Positions 7,463 through 17,098 of a stretch of 64,000 nucleotides of DNA are shown here, piece after piece (position 1 is the first letter of the stretch; each line of letters begins with the position of its first letter). The DNA is from Neobacillus bataviensis. Lineage in GTDB: Bacteria; Bacillota; Bacilli; Bacillales_B; DSM-18226. The notes under the pieces were generated by a model. The model was not told the DNA's origin. It saw only the letters and a list, made by a program, of their open reading frames with translations, and did not search any database. Location of the stretch: positions 1 through 64,000 of the forward strand of contig NZ_JAHXYW010000016.1 of assembly GCF_019969725.1 (NCBI RefSeq). The letters run 5' to 3'. The position numbers and the translations under genes are program-made.

Positions 7463-7590
7463 AGATTTCGGAATACTGATTAAAGTGTTATGATAAAGTC
7501 AACTTTTAACGAATGTGTGGGTTGTTTTGCTTGCATCCAGATTGTTATCAGACTACTATAAATAGCAAATCTCAAAGGAGGCAAAAATAT

Positions 7591-7974
7591 ATGAAAATCA
7601 TTGTTACCAGTTTATTCGTTCAAGATCAAGAAAAGGCACTGGACTTTTATTCAGAAAAGCTAGGTTTTGTAAAAAAGCATGACGTTCCCGTAGGAGAATT
7701 TAGGTGGATAACGCTTGTTTCTCCGGAGGACCAAGAAGGTACCGAGCTTTTGCTCGAACCGAATAACCATCCAGCCGCCAAAGAGTATCAAAAGAAGATA
7801 TTTGCCGAAGGCATCCCTGCAACAATGTTTGGCATTGCAGATATTCGTAAAGAGTACGAACGGTTATTGGAAAAAGGCGTGAAGTTTACAATGGAGCCGA
7901 CAAAAATGGGCGAAATCACAATAGCTGTTTTCGATGATACATGCGGCAACCTAATTCAGATTATGCAGAAGTAA
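7591..7974 (+). CDS. VOC-superfamily (glyoxalase/bleomycin-resistance fold) protein
   Basis: A 127-residue protein of the vicinal-oxygen-chelate fold. It shows the two beta-alpha-beta-beta-beta modules: MKIIVTSLFVQDQEKALDFY...LGF in the first and FGIADIRKEYERLLEKGVKF in the second, ending AVFDDTCGNLIQIMQ. In the last motif the family's usual Asp is followed by a conserved Gly-Asn, as here. Members act as lyases, dioxygenases or drug-binding proteins; the substrate cannot be told from sequence. ATG 7591 was chosen because AAAGGAGG (7574-7581) sits 9 nt before it; the frame is open further upstream. Single gene. Confidence 0.85.
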   Translation: MKIIVTSLFVQDQEKALDFYSEKLGFVKKHDVPVGEFRWITLVSPEDQEGTELLLEPNNHPAAKEYQKKIFAEGIPATMFGIADIRKEYERLLEKGVKFTMEPTKMGEITIAVFDDTCGNLIQIMQK

Positions 7975-7976
7975 CG

Positions 7977-7986
7977 TTTTGTCGAA
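7977..7986 (+). promoter_or_regulatory. Spo0A-box-like sequence
   Basis: TTTTGTCGAA is a perfect match to the 0A-box core. It lies directly after the VOC stop codon, about 120 nt upstream of the membrane gene at 8106 and before an intervening hairpin. Functional use is uncertain. Confidence 0.3.
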
Positions 7987-8037
7987 AAAGTTATCCCATT
8001 TAGTGTTTTTATCAGCATTAAAAAAACAACTTTATGT

Positions 8038-8070
8038 TAACCCTGTCCTAATCTTAGGACAGGGTTATAC
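8038..8070 (+). terminator. Hairpin terminator after the VOC gene
   Basis: A perfect 13-bp stem, AACCCTGTCCTAA / TTAGGACAGGGTT, with a 2-nt loop. The following T-run is weak (ATACAATTTT). Confidence 0.65.
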
Positions 8071-8105
8071 AATTTTAAGGTTTAATAGTTACAGGAAGTG
8101 ATAAT

Positions 8106-8540
8106 TTGGTCGTTTATTATTTAATGCTCATACTTGGATCCTTATTTGTAATAGGCGCAGTAATTGCCTTGATTGTTATGTTTGGTACTAAAGACTTTCG
8201 ATTATTAAACGTAGGTAAGTATCTTGGAATTTTATGTTTTGGTGGTTTACTTTTAGCGATTACTCTCCCAAGCCTAAAATATGTTGTGCTAAAGAAATAT
8301 GATGTCGTCAGTGGGACATGTGTTATCACAATAGATTCATCAGGTCGTTCTCCTGAAGCGGACTTTAAAATGCTACAAACAGATGAAATATATTCCTTCA
8401 GAGATATTCCTGCACTTGATGCTTACGGAAAGTCAATCCCTTATTATTGTGAAGTGACAGTTACCAAAGACCATATGTTTGAAATTAGTTATAAAATATT
8501 TGATGTCAAAACAAGAAAGCTAATACTAACAAGTAAATAA
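8106..8540 (+). CDS. Membrane-anchored protein with extracytoplasmic domain, unknown function
   Basis: A 144-residue protein. Two N-terminal transmembrane helices (LILGSLFVIGAVIALIVMF and LGILCFGGLLLAITL) are followed by an 80-residue beta-rich domain that begins KYDVVSGTCVITIDSSGRSPEADF and ends in CEVTVTKDHMFEISYKIFDV. The start is TTG 8106, 8 nt after AGGAAG. The tail would lie outside or inside depending on topology; two helices place both ends on the same side. No family recognised. Confidence 0.6.
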   Translation: MVVYYLMLILGSLFVIGAVIALIVMFGTKDFRLLNVGKYLGILCFGGLLLAITLPSLKYVVLKKYDVVSGTCVITIDSSGRSPEADFKMLQTDEIYSFRDIPALDAYGKSIPYYCEVTVTKDHMFEISYKIFDVKTRKLILTSK

Positions 8541-8569
8541 CATATGGCCGAACCCGTTAATTTGCTTTT

Positions 8570-9067
8570 TTATTTTCCGCCAAATGTTTGTGCTAGATGC
8601 TTGCTTTGTTCTCTGCGGAGCTTTCTGGTAATGGACCGTTCTTTTCCGGTATTAAACAAATAGTGCTCTTCCTCTGTTTCGGGATACACAGTTGGCACTG
8701 GGGACGGCCGCCCTTTTTCATCTAACGATACAAAGGTTAAAAACGAAGTCGCAGCAACCCTGCTTTCCCTAGTAAAGTAGTTGTCTGCTGTTATTTTTAC
8801 AAACACTTCCATCGAGGTGTTCCCGGTCCAAGTCACAAACGCTTCTAATGTGACCGCATCTTGAAGGGTGATCGGGTGCAAAAAATCGACCGAATCGGTA
8901 CTTGCAGTCACAACGGGTTTTCCACAGTGTTTGACAGCGGCAATACCAGCAACGCGGTCAATTCGGCTCATCAGAGCGCCTCCGAAGAGAGTCTGGTGTG
9001 GGTTAGTGTCGTTTGGCAGGACTCCGTCGGTTTGAATTGTTCTAGATTCATTGCAAGATTTTTTCAT
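8570..9067 (-). CDS. Acyl-CoA thioesterase, hotdog fold (YkhA type)
   Basis: Hydrolyses acyl-CoA to free acid and CoA in the cytosol. The hotdog core is plain: VLPNDTNPHQTLFGGALMSRIDRVAGIAA, with the N-D-x-N-x-x-x-x-x-G-G signature and catalytic Asp of the YkhA/YciA-type acyl-CoA hydrolases. The second strand set follows (VTASTDSVDFLHPI, LEAFVTWTGNTSMEVFVK). The family's usual 'MDE' after the helix reads SRID here, so the acidic residue is kept. Length of 165 aa is normal. ATG 9067 has AGGACC upstream. Convergent with the membrane gene at 8106 and only about 30 nt from it. Confidence 0.87.
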   Translation of the reverse strand: MKKSCNESRTIQTDGVLPNDTNPHQTLFGGALMSRIDRVAGIAAVKHCGKPVVTASTDSVDFLHPITLQDAVTLEAFVTWTGNTSMEVFVKITADNYFTRESRVAATSFLTFVSLDEKGRPSPVPTVYPETEEEHYLFNTGKERSITRKLRREQSKHLAQTFGGK

Positions 9068-9221
9068 AAATATAAGGTCCTTTTCTCACTGATTGTGGTT
9101 TTTTCCTATTATACCATAGAAAGCTAGAGGGCGATTCTTGTGATTCAATTGAGAATGGAATGCTACTCAAAATCCCACATATAAATCTAAGTGTATACTA
9201 ATTTGATAGGTGGGGATACTG

Positions 9222-10157
9222 TTGGGCACCAATGATTTCAATAAAGAACTCCTTCACTATTACACAAAAATACGTGAAGCGAATCATCCTTTTTATTGGT
9301 ATTGTTTGGCGAATACGCAGGCAAGAGCCGGATTAATAAATGAAGCACTGCAAACGATTGATATGGCTTTGTCCTTTCCAAATCCGTATCCTTCAAAACA
9401 CAAACTTCTAGAAATACGGTCAAGTCTGCAATCTGCTGATCAAAGAAAAATGCGCACCAACAGTCCCTCCGTCTTAACGGTAAAGAGGGGCGATATTGAC
9501 GGTGACGGGATAAAGGATAATGTTTTTCTAACTGCGAATAAAACCCCTGATAGTCCATTTTGGAAAGATATCACCTTGGTTGTCCAAAATGGGAGAACCC
9601 ATAAATATGAATACTCCTCTTTTAAAAATAACTCTGGATACAATCCTACTCTTTTTCTTGGTGATTTTACAGGTAAAAATGGCGATGATCTTTTAGTGGT
9701 CATTGACACCGGTGGAAGCGGTGGTGCTATTTACGCGTATATTTTTTCATCTATTAACGGTCAAATAAGGCAGATTTTTGATTCTGATACATTCAATGAA
9801 TCCTATAAGTATGATGTGACATTTGAGAATCAATACAAAGCAAAGGTGACCAGTTATCATCTCAAACAAAAGTATATTCTTGACCTTACTTACAAGGGGA
9901 AGGAATATCTATCGGAAATATATAACTCCCAAGGTATTTTGAAGGAACCCATTAATGGCTGGGTTAATCCTTTGTCAGGTTTATATCCGGTTGATATAAA
10001 CAGGGATGGAATATATGAGCTGGCAGCGCATCAAAGGATAGCTGGCAGGTACAATGCTGATAGTTTGGGAGAAGTTCAAACCGTGTTGAAATGGAACGGC
10101 CAGGTATTTGCTCCTGAAAGGCAGACAGTGGCCACCTATGGAGGGGAATTACAATAG
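9222..10157 (+). CDS. FG-GAP/VCBS-like repeat protein of Bacillus type
   Basis: A 311-residue protein. The N-terminal 70 residues are helical and TPR-like (NEALQTIDMALSFPNPYPS). The rest carries Ca-binding-like repeat motifs: GDIDGDGIKDNVFLT, LGDFTGKNGDDLLVVID and VDINRDGIYELAAHQ, as in FG-GAP/VCBS beta-propellers. I recall similar Bacillus proteins with the segment GGSGGA and the end ILKWNGQVFAPE. No signal peptide is visible. The start is TTG 9222, 6 nt after AGGTGGGG; GTG 9210 falls inside that site. Role unknown, possibly spore or surface associated. Terminated at 10251. Confidence 0.7.
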   Translation: MGTNDFNKELLHYYTKIREANHPFYWYCLANTQARAGLINEALQTIDMALSFPNPYPSKHKLLEIRSSLQSADQRKMRTNSPSVLTVKRGDIDGDGIKDNVFLTANKTPDSPFWKDITLVVQNGRTHKYEYSSFKNNSGYNPTLFLGDFTGKNGDDLLVVIDTGGSGGAIYAYIFSSINGQIRQIFDSDTFNESYKYDVTFENQYKAKVTSYHLKQKYILDLTYKGKEYLSEIYNSQGILKEPINGWVNPLSGLYPVDINRDGIYELAAHQRIAGRYNADSLGEVQTVLKWNGQVFAPERQTVATYGGELQ

Positions 10158-10250
10158 TGGACAGAATGAGTTCAAAAGATAATACTGAAAGCATTTTAAA
10201 AATTTGGCATTGACCGATTCATTTTGTTTATTTCCACTTAACTGCAATGA

Positions 10251-10290
10251 AATGGCGTGCAAACTGACACCAGTTTGACACGCCATTTTT
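10251..10290 (+). terminator. Strong terminator
   Basis: The stem AATGGCGTG-CAAACTG / CAGTTTG-A-CACGCCATT is followed by TTTTT. The rest of 10158-10523 holds nothing recognisable. Confidence 0.8.
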
Positions 10291-10523
10291 CTGGTTTATT
10301 GTATTTTTTGCATATAAAGTAGGGGTACCACCAGCAAAAAGTGGATTTCCAACGTTAAGGAAATACAAATATAAAAAGCCTAATTTGTCGGGTGTTATGG
10401 ATGTTTAACCTTTCGTTTGTTCCAATGTAATTGAGCAGATTACTGGAATTCTTTTTCAAAAAAACTCATTATGTCTTAGTAGTATTTTAATAGAAATGAT
10501 TGAAAAACCTTGGAGCTTTTTAA

Positions 10524-11081
10524 TTAATCTAGAGCTGGAGTGTGATCGATCCAATGAATAAATTGATGTAAATATTGTTGAAGATAACGTTTTGTTTGTT
10601 CGTCTGTAAGGACTTTCTGATCAGAATCAATCTTTTTATGTACTTGGGAAATCAACACTTTTTGAAATGGAAGAACATGAACCTGCATGGCCTCTAGTAC
10701 TTGTCTGATTTGCAATTGAGCAAAGGCAGTACCTAAACCCCCAGGAGTTGCACCAATTAAAGCAACCGGTTTTCTGCTAAGAACTGCGGATTCCCGAGGT
10801 CTTGATGCCCAGTCCAATGCATTCTTTAATACGCCCGGAATTCCAGAATTGTACTCTGGACTTACAATAATGATACCGTCAACATCCTTGATAGCAGATT
10901 TAAATAATGTCACTGTTTCCGGAACACTTATTTCCAAGTCTTCGTTGAATAAAGGCAGATCATTAATTTAAATCCAACGAAATTGATGGGAATCATCCAG
11001 CTTTGTTAATGATTGAGCAATGATTCGATTATAAGAGTTTTTTCGTAAACTACCACAAATTAGGCCAATGGTCTTTGTCAT
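10524..11081 (-). pseudogene. NADPH-dependent FMN reductase gene with an in-frame ochre stop
   Basis: ATG 11081 follows GAGGAGG and reads MTKTIGLICGSLRKNSYNR, the flavodoxin-like phosphate loop of NAD(P)H-dependent FMN/quinone reductases. TAA at 10970-10968 (codon 38) breaks it. The frame then continues INDLPLFNEDLE, DGIIIVSPEYNSGIPGVLKN and ALIGATPGGLGTA to 10524, all canonical for the family. GAA to TAA is the simplest explanation (expected W-x-E-I-N-D-L-P). Internal TTG 10937 could restart a 137-residue fragment, but that lacks the FMN phosphate loop. I call it inactivated; sequencing error is possible. Confidence 0.85.
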
Positions 11082-11490
11082 ACATTTCCTCCTCATTTAA
11101 AATCACTTTTCATGTTACCATAATATACCAAAATAGAAGGAGTGATGTTATACCTAATTGTTAGATTATTAAATTTAATTATGTGTTTAAATTTGTCCAA
11201 TGGTACTCATGGTTTAACGGATGATAGGTGGTTTTAGACGACACAAACTTTTTATTTCTTTTTTGTAGAGTCCTATATTCGCTAACTTTTTTCCACAGTG
11301 AACCTCTTGAAATGAGCGTTAAAATTGGTTGAAACAGGTTAAAGAAAAATGATATAAACCTATGAAGATTTTTCTATTACACACAAATTTTATCAAAACA
11401 ACCAAATTTTTTAATAAATAGGTTGTTTTAGGGTTATTTATATTATATGATTATTTTAAATTATCAAACTATTTAATTATTAGGGGGGAT
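11082..11490. other. AT-rich intergenic region with no gene
   Basis: About 400 nt of very AT-rich DNA between the divergent FMN reductase remnant and the asparaginase operon. It must hold the operon promoter, but I see no convincing -35/-10 pair and no -24/-12 (GG-N10-GC) element. Confidence 0.5.
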
Positions 11491-12519
11491 ATGGTGGAAT
11501 CTACTTTGTTAGTAAACGTAACAAGGGGAAATGTAATTGAGAGCATTCATAAGGGAAATGTGGCAGTAGTCGACGCAAAAGGTCAGTTGCTTTATTATGC
11601 AGGAAATCCTAAGAAAATTGTGTTTGCCAGATCCTCAATGAAACCAATTCAAGCTATTCCCGTCGTCGAGACAGGAGCTGCAGATCATTATGATTTCAGT
11701 GATGCAGACTTGTCCTTATGTTGTGCATCTCATAATGGAGAAAAAATGCACACGGATCGTGTTCTTGCGATACTTGGAAAAGCCGGGCTTGGTGATACCA
11801 GTCTAAAATGCGGCACCCATCCACCACGCTGGCCGGATACATACAAAGAACTTATTCTTCAAGGTAAAGAAGTAACTCCTTTATACAATAATTGTTCAGG
11901 GAAGCATACGGGGATGTTGATTACAGCAAAACAAATGAATGAACCGCTTGAAAATTACTATTCTTTCAATCATCCTGTTCAGCAGCGAATACTAGCTGCA
12001 GTAAGTGAAATGACCGAATATCCAAATGATCAAATTGAAATTGGAATTGATGGCTGTGGTGTTCCTGTACATGGGGTGCCGCTTGAAAATTTGGCTCATG
12101 GCTATGCCAAACTAGCCCGGCCAGATGAACTTCCAGAAAAACGCAGGAATGCTATTAGGAGAATTACGAAGGCGATGGTTACCGCACCCGAAATGGTGGG
12201 GGGGACAGATCGCTTTTGTACGGATTTCATGAAAGCTGGAAAAGGAAGATTTATTGGCAAGGCAGGCGCTGAGGGCGTTTATTGCATTGGCGATTTGGAA
12301 AAAGGTATAGGAATTGCGGTGAAAATCGAAGATGGGGATGGACGAGCAGCTTATCCGGCTGCAGTGGAAGTCTTAAAACAATTGAATTTATTATCAGAGC
12401 AACAGATTGAGCTACTAATAAACCATTATCGACCGAAATTGCATAATTGCCGCGAAGAGGAAATTGGGGAGTTAGTTGCTGACTTTAAACTTCAAAGTGC
12501 AACCTCACTTTTAAGTTAA
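11491..12519 (+). CDS. L-asparaginase II family (Rhizobium AnsA-like)
   Basis: Hydrolyses asparagine to aspartate and ammonia. It belongs to the thermolabile Rhizobium-type family (PF06089), unrelated to E. coli AnsB. The N-terminus VTRGNVIESIHKGNVAVVD and the Ser-x-x-Lys pair S48-K51 in ARSSMKPIQ match the family; numbering agrees with the catalytic S48/K51 I recall for R. etli. CCASHNGE, NNCSGKHTGML and IDGCGVPVHG are further conserved blocks holding the Cys/His/Lys residues. Length 342 aa is normal. AGGGGGG precedes ATG 11491. It is first in an operon with a complete oligopeptide-type importer, so it may process amides or peptides brought in. Confidence 0.9.
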   Translation: MVESTLLVNVTRGNVIESIHKGNVAVVDAKGQLLYYAGNPKKIVFARSSMKPIQAIPVVETGAADHYDFSDADLSLCCASHNGEKMHTDRVLAILGKAGLGDTSLKCGTHPPRWPDTYKELILQGKEVTPLYNNCSGKHTGMLITAKQMNEPLENYYSFNHPVQQRILAAVSEMTEYPNDQIEIGIDGCGVPVHGVPLENLAHGYAKLARPDELPEKRRNAIRRITKAMVTAPEMVGGTDRFCTDFMKAGKGRFIGKAGAEGVYCIGDLEKGIGIAVKIEDGDGRAAYPAAVEVLKQLNLLSEQQIELLINHYRPKLHNCREEEIGELVADFKLQSATSLLS

Positions 12520-12546
12520 ATTTAAATAATCAAAGGGGGATTTTAT

Positions 12547-14169
12547 TTGAAACATCGTTCATTAACTTTACTTATTGCCGCTTTTGTAATGTGCAGCATG
12601 TTCTTAATTGGCTGCAGCAATTCAAACAGTGCATCAAGTAACACATCGAATGGCAAAAAAAATATTAAACCAGCCACGACACAAACCCTTGCCAAAAAAA
12701 CAGGAAAAGATATTACGATTGCTGTTGCTAATACTTTTGTCAGCATGGATCCTCACGATACGAATGATACTTTATCCTACTCCGCTCAGAAAACAATGCT
12801 TGAAGGTTTGTTAGGATTTGACAAGGACATGAAGGTAGTTCCTGTCCTTGCAGAGAGCTATTCAGTAAATCCTGCAGCAACAGAATTTACCTTTAAGTTG
12901 CGACAAGGCATCAAGTTCCATGACGGAACACCTTTTAATGCAGAAGCCGTTAAAGTCAATATTGACCGGCTTGCAAATCCAACCCTTAACTTAAAACGTC
13001 ATAGTCTCTTTAAGCTTGTAAAAGAAACAACGGTTGTTGATGAGAATACGGTAAAAGTGACCTTAAGCCAGCCATTCGGTGCGATGATTAATACTTTTGC
13101 ACATCCTGCTGCGATGATGATCAGCCCAAAAGCACTTGAGACATATGGAAAAGATGTTGCAAAAAATCCAGTTGGAACAGGCCCATTTAAATTTGCTGAA
13201 TGGGATCCAAGTGACCATTTAAAGGTAGTTAAAAATGATCAATACTGGAGAAAAGGCTATCCAAAAGTAGATTCCATTTCATTCAAACCAACACCTGAAA
13301 ATGGAGCACGTGTAGCCAAGCTGCAAACTGGTGAAGCAGATTTTATTTATCCAGTACCATCTGAACAGGCGGAAAGTATTAATGGTAAAAGTGGAATTGT
13401 AGTTGAAAATGCTCAATCCATTATCGTCCGGTATTTATCCATGAATACACTAAAGAAACCGTACAATGATGTCCGAGTTAGACAGGCCATTAACTATGCG
13501 ATTAACAAGGATGCATTTATAAAGGTTGTAATGAATGGTTTTGCGACTCCATTAGATTCCATTATTGCTCCAAACGTACAGTTCTACGCAAAACAACAGC
13601 CGTATCAGTTTAATCTCGAAAAAGCTAAACAATTGTTGAAGGAAGCAGGATACGATAAAGGCTTTACAGCAAAATTATGGGGTAATAACGACACAGGTGC
13701 CATTAAAGGAATGGAGTTTATTCAACAACAGTTAGCACAAATTGGCATAAAAGTGGAAATTGTACCAATGGAATCAGGTACAGAGTCAGATAAAATCTGG
13801 AACGTTGAAGACCCTAGCAAGGCAGATATTGAATTGTATTATGGCGGCTGGTCACCGTCGACTGGTGATGCGGACTGGGGAATCCGCCCATTATTAGGCG
13901 GAAATGATGCTTTTCCTCCAAAATCCTATAACACTGCTTATTATAACAGCCAGGAAGTAAACCAAGGTATCAGTGATGCACTGGCAACCGCAGACCCAGA
14001 TAAGCGAAAAGCAGCATATGAAAAACTTGAAAAGGCCATTTGGAACGATGCTCCATGGGCATTCTTATCTGTTGACGATACGATTGCAGGAAAGAAAAAT
14101 TACTTAGACGGTATTTACCTTCTGCCAGATGGTTCATTAGATGTCTCGAATATTGAGATCAAACAGTAA
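12547..14169 (+). CDS. ABC importer substrate-binding lipoprotein, family 5 (GsiB/DppA type)
   Basis: Extracellular receptor of a peptide or glutathione-type ABC importer, anchored by lipid. The signal peptide with lipobox LIGC places the lipidated Cys near residue 23. The SBP_bac_5 core follows: AVANTFVSMDPHDTNDT, KFHDGTPFNAEAVKVNIDR, GTGPFKFAEWDPSDHLKV and VRQAINYAINKDAF. It closely resembles Bacillus proteins annotated as glutathione-binding GsiB, but the true ligand is not shown by sequence. Start TTG 12547 has AAGGGGG 7 nt before it. It is 27 nt after the asparaginase stop. A stem-loop after the gene (14178) probably raises its mRNA level over the permeases. Confidence 0.9.
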   Translation: MKHRSLTLLIAAFVMCSMFLIGCSNSNSASSNTSNGKKNIKPATTQTLAKKTGKDITIAVANTFVSMDPHDTNDTLSYSAQKTMLEGLLGFDKDMKVVPVLAESYSVNPAATEFTFKLRQGIKFHDGTPFNAEAVKVNIDRLANPTLNLKRHSLFKLVKETTVVDENTVKVTLSQPFGAMINTFAHPAAMMISPKALETYGKDVAKNPVGTGPFKFAEWDPSDHLKVVKNDQYWRKGYPKVDSISFKPTPENGARVAKLQTGEADFIYPVPSEQAESINGKSGIVVENAQSIIVRYLSMNTLKKPYNDVRVRQAINYAINKDAFIKVVMNGFATPLDSIIAPNVQFYAKQQPYQFNLEKAKQLLKEAGYDKGFTAKLWGNNDTGAIKGMEFIQQQLAQIGIKVEIVPMESGTESDKIWNVEDPSKADIELYYGGWSPSTGDADWGIRPLLGGNDAFPPKSYNTAYYNSQEVNQGISDALATADPDKRKAAYEKLEKAIWNDAPWAFLSVDDTIAGKKNYLDGIYLLPDGSLDVSNIEIKQ

Positions 14170-14177
14170 AAGAGGGT

Positions 14178-14201
14178 GAGCGCTATAGTCATATAGCGCT
14201 C
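14178..14201 (+). other. Intercistronic stem-loop
   Basis: GAGCGCTATA / TATAGCGCTC with loop GTCA and no T-run, between the binding-protein and permease genes. Such hairpins usually protect the upstream mRNA or attenuate partially. Confidence 0.65.
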
Positions 14202-14230
14202 ATCTAATTATCCGAAAGGGAGGAATCCAA

Positions 14231-15151
14231 TTGTTACGATATTTTAATAAAAGATTAATTGGAATCATACCTATCCTATTTTTTGTTTCCATTTTTATTT
14301 TTCTGTTTGTTCATTTGATTCCAGGCGATCCTGCCAGATTAGTAGCAGGGCCGGATGCCACACTTGACGATGTAAATGCCGTCCGGAAAGAGCTTGGATT
14401 AGACAAGCCATTATATACTCAATATGTGAATTTTATGACCAATATTGTTCATGGTAACTTTGGACTTTCATTAAAAACCAAACGGCCAGTTCTTACTGAA
14501 ATTTCTGAGCGGTTTATGCCAACTTTCTGGCTGACTTTGTGGAGTATGATTTGGGCCTATCTATTTGGCCAAATTGTCGGGGTTATATCCGCAACGAAAA
14601 GAAATAAGTGGCAGGATTATCTTGGAATGTTTGGAGCCATTGCTGGAATCTCCCTCCCTTCCTTTTGGCTGGGATTAATGCTGATTCAATTTTTTTCAGT
14701 TCATTTAGGATGGTTTCCTACAGGAGGTTTGGATTCTTGGAAAAGTTATATCTTACCATCTATCACCTTAGGTGCAGGGGAGGCAGCGTTTATTGCCAGG
14801 TTCTCTCGTTCTTCACTAATGGACGTCCTAAATGAAGACTATATTCGCACCGGACGGGCAAAGGGATTAAAGGAAAGCGGCGTGGTTTGGGGACATGCCT
14901 TAAAAAATTCAATGATTCCTGTTGTGACCATGGCAGGATTGCAATTTGGTTTTTTGCTTGGCGGCTCCATCGTCATTGAAACCGTGTTTAGCTGGCCAGG
15001 TCTAGGAAGATTGCTGATTGACTCTGTTTCCTTTAGGGATTACCCAGTTATCCAAGCCGAAATGCTCTTATTCTCTTTGGAATTCATTTTAATCAATTTG
15101 CTTGTTGATTTAATCTATGGATTGTTAAATCCGCAAATTCGTTACGAGTAA
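14231..15151 (+). CDS. ABC importer permease 1 (DppB/GsiC type)
   Basis: Inner-membrane channel half of the family 5 importer. [24 protein letters not shown] is the characteristic first helix, then [18 protein letters not shown] and the [11 protein letters not shown] segment seen in DppB/OppB. Six helices in total. The EAA loop that docks to the ATPases is in [19 protein letters not shown]. Start TTG 14231 with AAAGGGAGG 8 nt upstream. Length 306 aa is normal. It forms a heterodimer with the next gene's product. Confidence 0.92.
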   Translation: MLRYFNKRLIGIIPILFFVSIFIFLFVHLIPGDPARLVAGPDATLDDVNAVRKELGLDKPLYTQYVNFMTNIVHGNFGLSLKTKRPVLTEISERFMPTFWLTLWSMIWAYLFGQIVGVISATKRNKWQDYLGMFGAIAGISLPSFWLGLMLIQFFSVHLGWFPTGGLDSWKSYILPSITLGAGEAAFIARFSRSSLMDVLNEDYIRTGRAKGLKESGVVWGHALKNSMIPVVTMAGLQFGFLLGGSIVIETVFSWPGLGRLLIDSVSFRDYPVIQAEMLLFSLEFILINLLVDLIYGLLNPQIRYE

Positions 15152-15178
15152 ATGAACAAGAACAAGGAGGAATGAATA

Positions 15179-16084
15179 ATGGCTGGAGTGAAAATAGAGG
15201 AAGTCATCGAACGGCCGCTTCCAAAACCAGTTAAAGGAAAAAAAAATACACCAGCTACGGAGTTTTGGCGAAAGTTTAAGAAACAAAAAATGGCAGTTGC
15301 GGCCGGTGTTTTCGTAGGCATCCTGTTTCTTTTAGGTATTATTGGGCCTTATATTACTTCATATGGTGCAGCTCAATTTGACTATAATCATACTTTAGAG
15401 GGACCTTCGGCTCTCCACTGGGCTGGAACAGATGCTTATGGGCGCGATATTTTTAGCCGGATTATTATTGGAACAAGGATCTCCTTATTTATTAGCTTAT
15501 TGTCTGTTTTCATAGGTGCAGTTGCTGGAACCTTTCTTGGTCTCATTAGTGGTTATTATGGGAAATGGATTGACAATATGATCATGAGATTTTGTGATAT
15601 TCTTTTTGCCTTCCCGGGAATCTTACTGGCGATTGGGATTATTGCTATTCTTGGACCAGGCTTAGGAAATGTAGTGATTGCGATTTCCGTTTTTAGTGTT
15701 CCGATGTTTGCTCGGATTGTAAGAAGTAGTACATTAGCTGTTAAAACGGCAGTATATGTGGAAGCTACCAGGTCTATGGGTGCGAAACATGGAAGAATTA
15801 TCTGGAAGCACATTTTTCCAGGAACCATCTCAGCCATTATCGTAAACTTTACCATGCGTTTAGGAACGGCCATTTTAACGGCAGCCTCTTTAAGCTTTAT
15901 TGGGCTTGGTGCTCAGCCGCCTTCTCCAGAGTGGGGAGCAATGCTAAGCGGTGGAAGGGATTATTTAAATACCGCCCCACACGTTACTTTTTTTCCAGGG
16001 CTTGCTATTTTCCTGACTGTGCTTGCATTTAATCTGCTTGGTGATGGGCTCCGAGATGCGTTAGATCCAAAAATGAAAGATTAA
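15179..16084 (+). CDS. ABC importer permease 2 (DppC/GsiD type)
   Basis: Second channel half of the importer. A soluble N-terminal stretch of about 35 residues (ending in EFWRKFKKQKMAVAA) precedes the first helix, as in DppC/OppC. GTDAYGRDIFSRIIIGTRISL and the EAA-type loop VEATRSMGAKHGRIIWKH are conserved. The end reads NLLGDGLRDALDPKMKD, the usual family tail. AAGGAGG (15164-15170) precedes ATG 15179. 301 aa. Confidence 0.92.
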   Translation: MAGVKIEEVIERPLPKPVKGKKNTPATEFWRKFKKQKMAVAAGVFVGILFLLGIIGPYITSYGAAQFDYNHTLEGPSALHWAGTDAYGRDIFSRIIIGTRISLFISLLSVFIGAVAGTFLGLISGYYGKWIDNMIMRFCDILFAFPGILLAIGIIAILGPGLGNVVIAISVFSVPMFARIVRSSTLAVKTAVYVEATRSMGAKHGRIIWKHIFPGTISAIIVNFTMRLGTAILTAASLSFIGLGAQPPSPEWGAMLSGGRDYLNTAPHVTFFPGLAIFLTVLAFNLLGDGLRDALDPKMKD

Positions 16085-16105
16085 CCATCAGAAAGGGGTA
16101 AGGTG

Positions 16106-17095
16106 ATGGCTGAAAAATTACTGGATATAAAGAATCTGCAAACTCATTTTATTACTGACCGCGGGGTTATGAGGGCTGTTGATGGTGTTAATTTAACGGT
16201 TCATAAAGGGGAGACAGTCGGGGTAGTTGGAGAGTCTGGCTGTGGAAAAAGTGTTACTTCGTTATCGGTTATGCGGCTGTTAAAGGATACACCGGGAAAG
16301 ATTATAGGGGGAACGATTGAATTTGAAGGCAAAAACCTGGTCGAGATTCCTGAAACAGAGATGCGAATGATTAGGGGAAATGAGATCGCGATGATTTTCC
16401 AGGAACCGATGACTTCGTTAAACCCTGTTTATAAAATTGGCAGGCAAATAGAAGAATCCATCATTCTTCATTTAAAATATAGCAAAAAACAAGCACGTGA
16501 CCATGCCATAAAAATGCTTCAGCTCGTTGGGATACCGAGAGCGGAGGAGATTGTTAATGAATATCCTTATCAGCTTTCAGGTGGAATGCGGCAGCGTGTC
16601 ATGATTGCGATGGCCATGGCGTGCCAGCCCAAACTCTTGATTGCGGATGAACCGACAACCGCATTGGATGTGACCATTCAAGCACAAATCTTAGACTTAA
16701 TGAGAAAATTACGTGAAGAAAGCAGCTCTTCGATTTTGATGATTACCCATGATTTAGGGGTTGTCGCAGAAATGTGTGACCGTGTAGTCGTGATGTATGC
16801 AGGAAAAGTGGTTGAAGAGGCTGATGTATATACGATATTTGAAAATCCTAAACATCCTTATACAAAAGGTTTGCTTGAATCCGTTCCAAAACTAGGTCAA
16901 AAAAGTAATCGATTAGGATCCATTCCAGGGAATGTCCCAACACCTGGCAATATGCCTGATGGATGTAAATTTGCTCCAAGGTGCAGTAAAGTCATGGGTA
17001 TCTGCAAGAAACAGGATCCAGAATTAACCGTGATTGATCAGAATCACACTTGCAGATGCTGGCTTTATCAAGATAGCGGAGTATTGGAGGTTTAA
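16106..17095 (+). CDS. ABC importer ATPase 1 (DppD/OppD type)
   Basis: Cytosolic ATPase that powers the importer. Walker A is GESGCGKS, the Q-loop lies in [11 protein letters not shown], the ABC signature is LSGGMRQR, Walker B is [12 protein letters not shown] and the H-switch follows in MITHDLGV. The C-terminal oligopeptide-transporter domain has the Cys-rich patch [19 protein letters not shown], which may hold an Fe-S cluster as in DppD. ATG 16106 was preferred to the overlapping GTG 16103 by spacing from AAAGGGG. Its end overlaps the ribosome site of the next ATPase, giving tight coupling. Confidence 0.93.
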   Translation: MAEKLLDIKNLQTHFITDRGVMRAVDGVNLTVHKGETVGVVGESGCGKSVTSLSVMRLLKDTPGKIIGGTIEFEGKNLVEIPETEMRMIRGNEIAMIFQEPMTSLNPVYKIGRQIEESIILHLKYSKKQARDHAIKMLQLVGIPRAEEIVNEYPYQLSGGMRQRVMIAMAMACQPKLLIADEPTTALDVTIQAQILDLMRKLREESSSSILMITHDLGVVAEMCDRVVVMYAGKVVEEADVYTIFENPKHPYTKGLLESVPKLGQKSNRLGSIPGNVPTPGNMPDGCKFAPRCSKVMGICKKQDPELTVIDQNHTCRCWLYQDSGVLEV

Positions 17096-17098
17096 GTG

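Noticed and set aside
11100..11490. Sigma-54 promoter for the asparaginase operon
   Set aside because: No GG-N10-GC pair was found, and the regulator lacks GAFTGA, so sigma-54 control is not supported.
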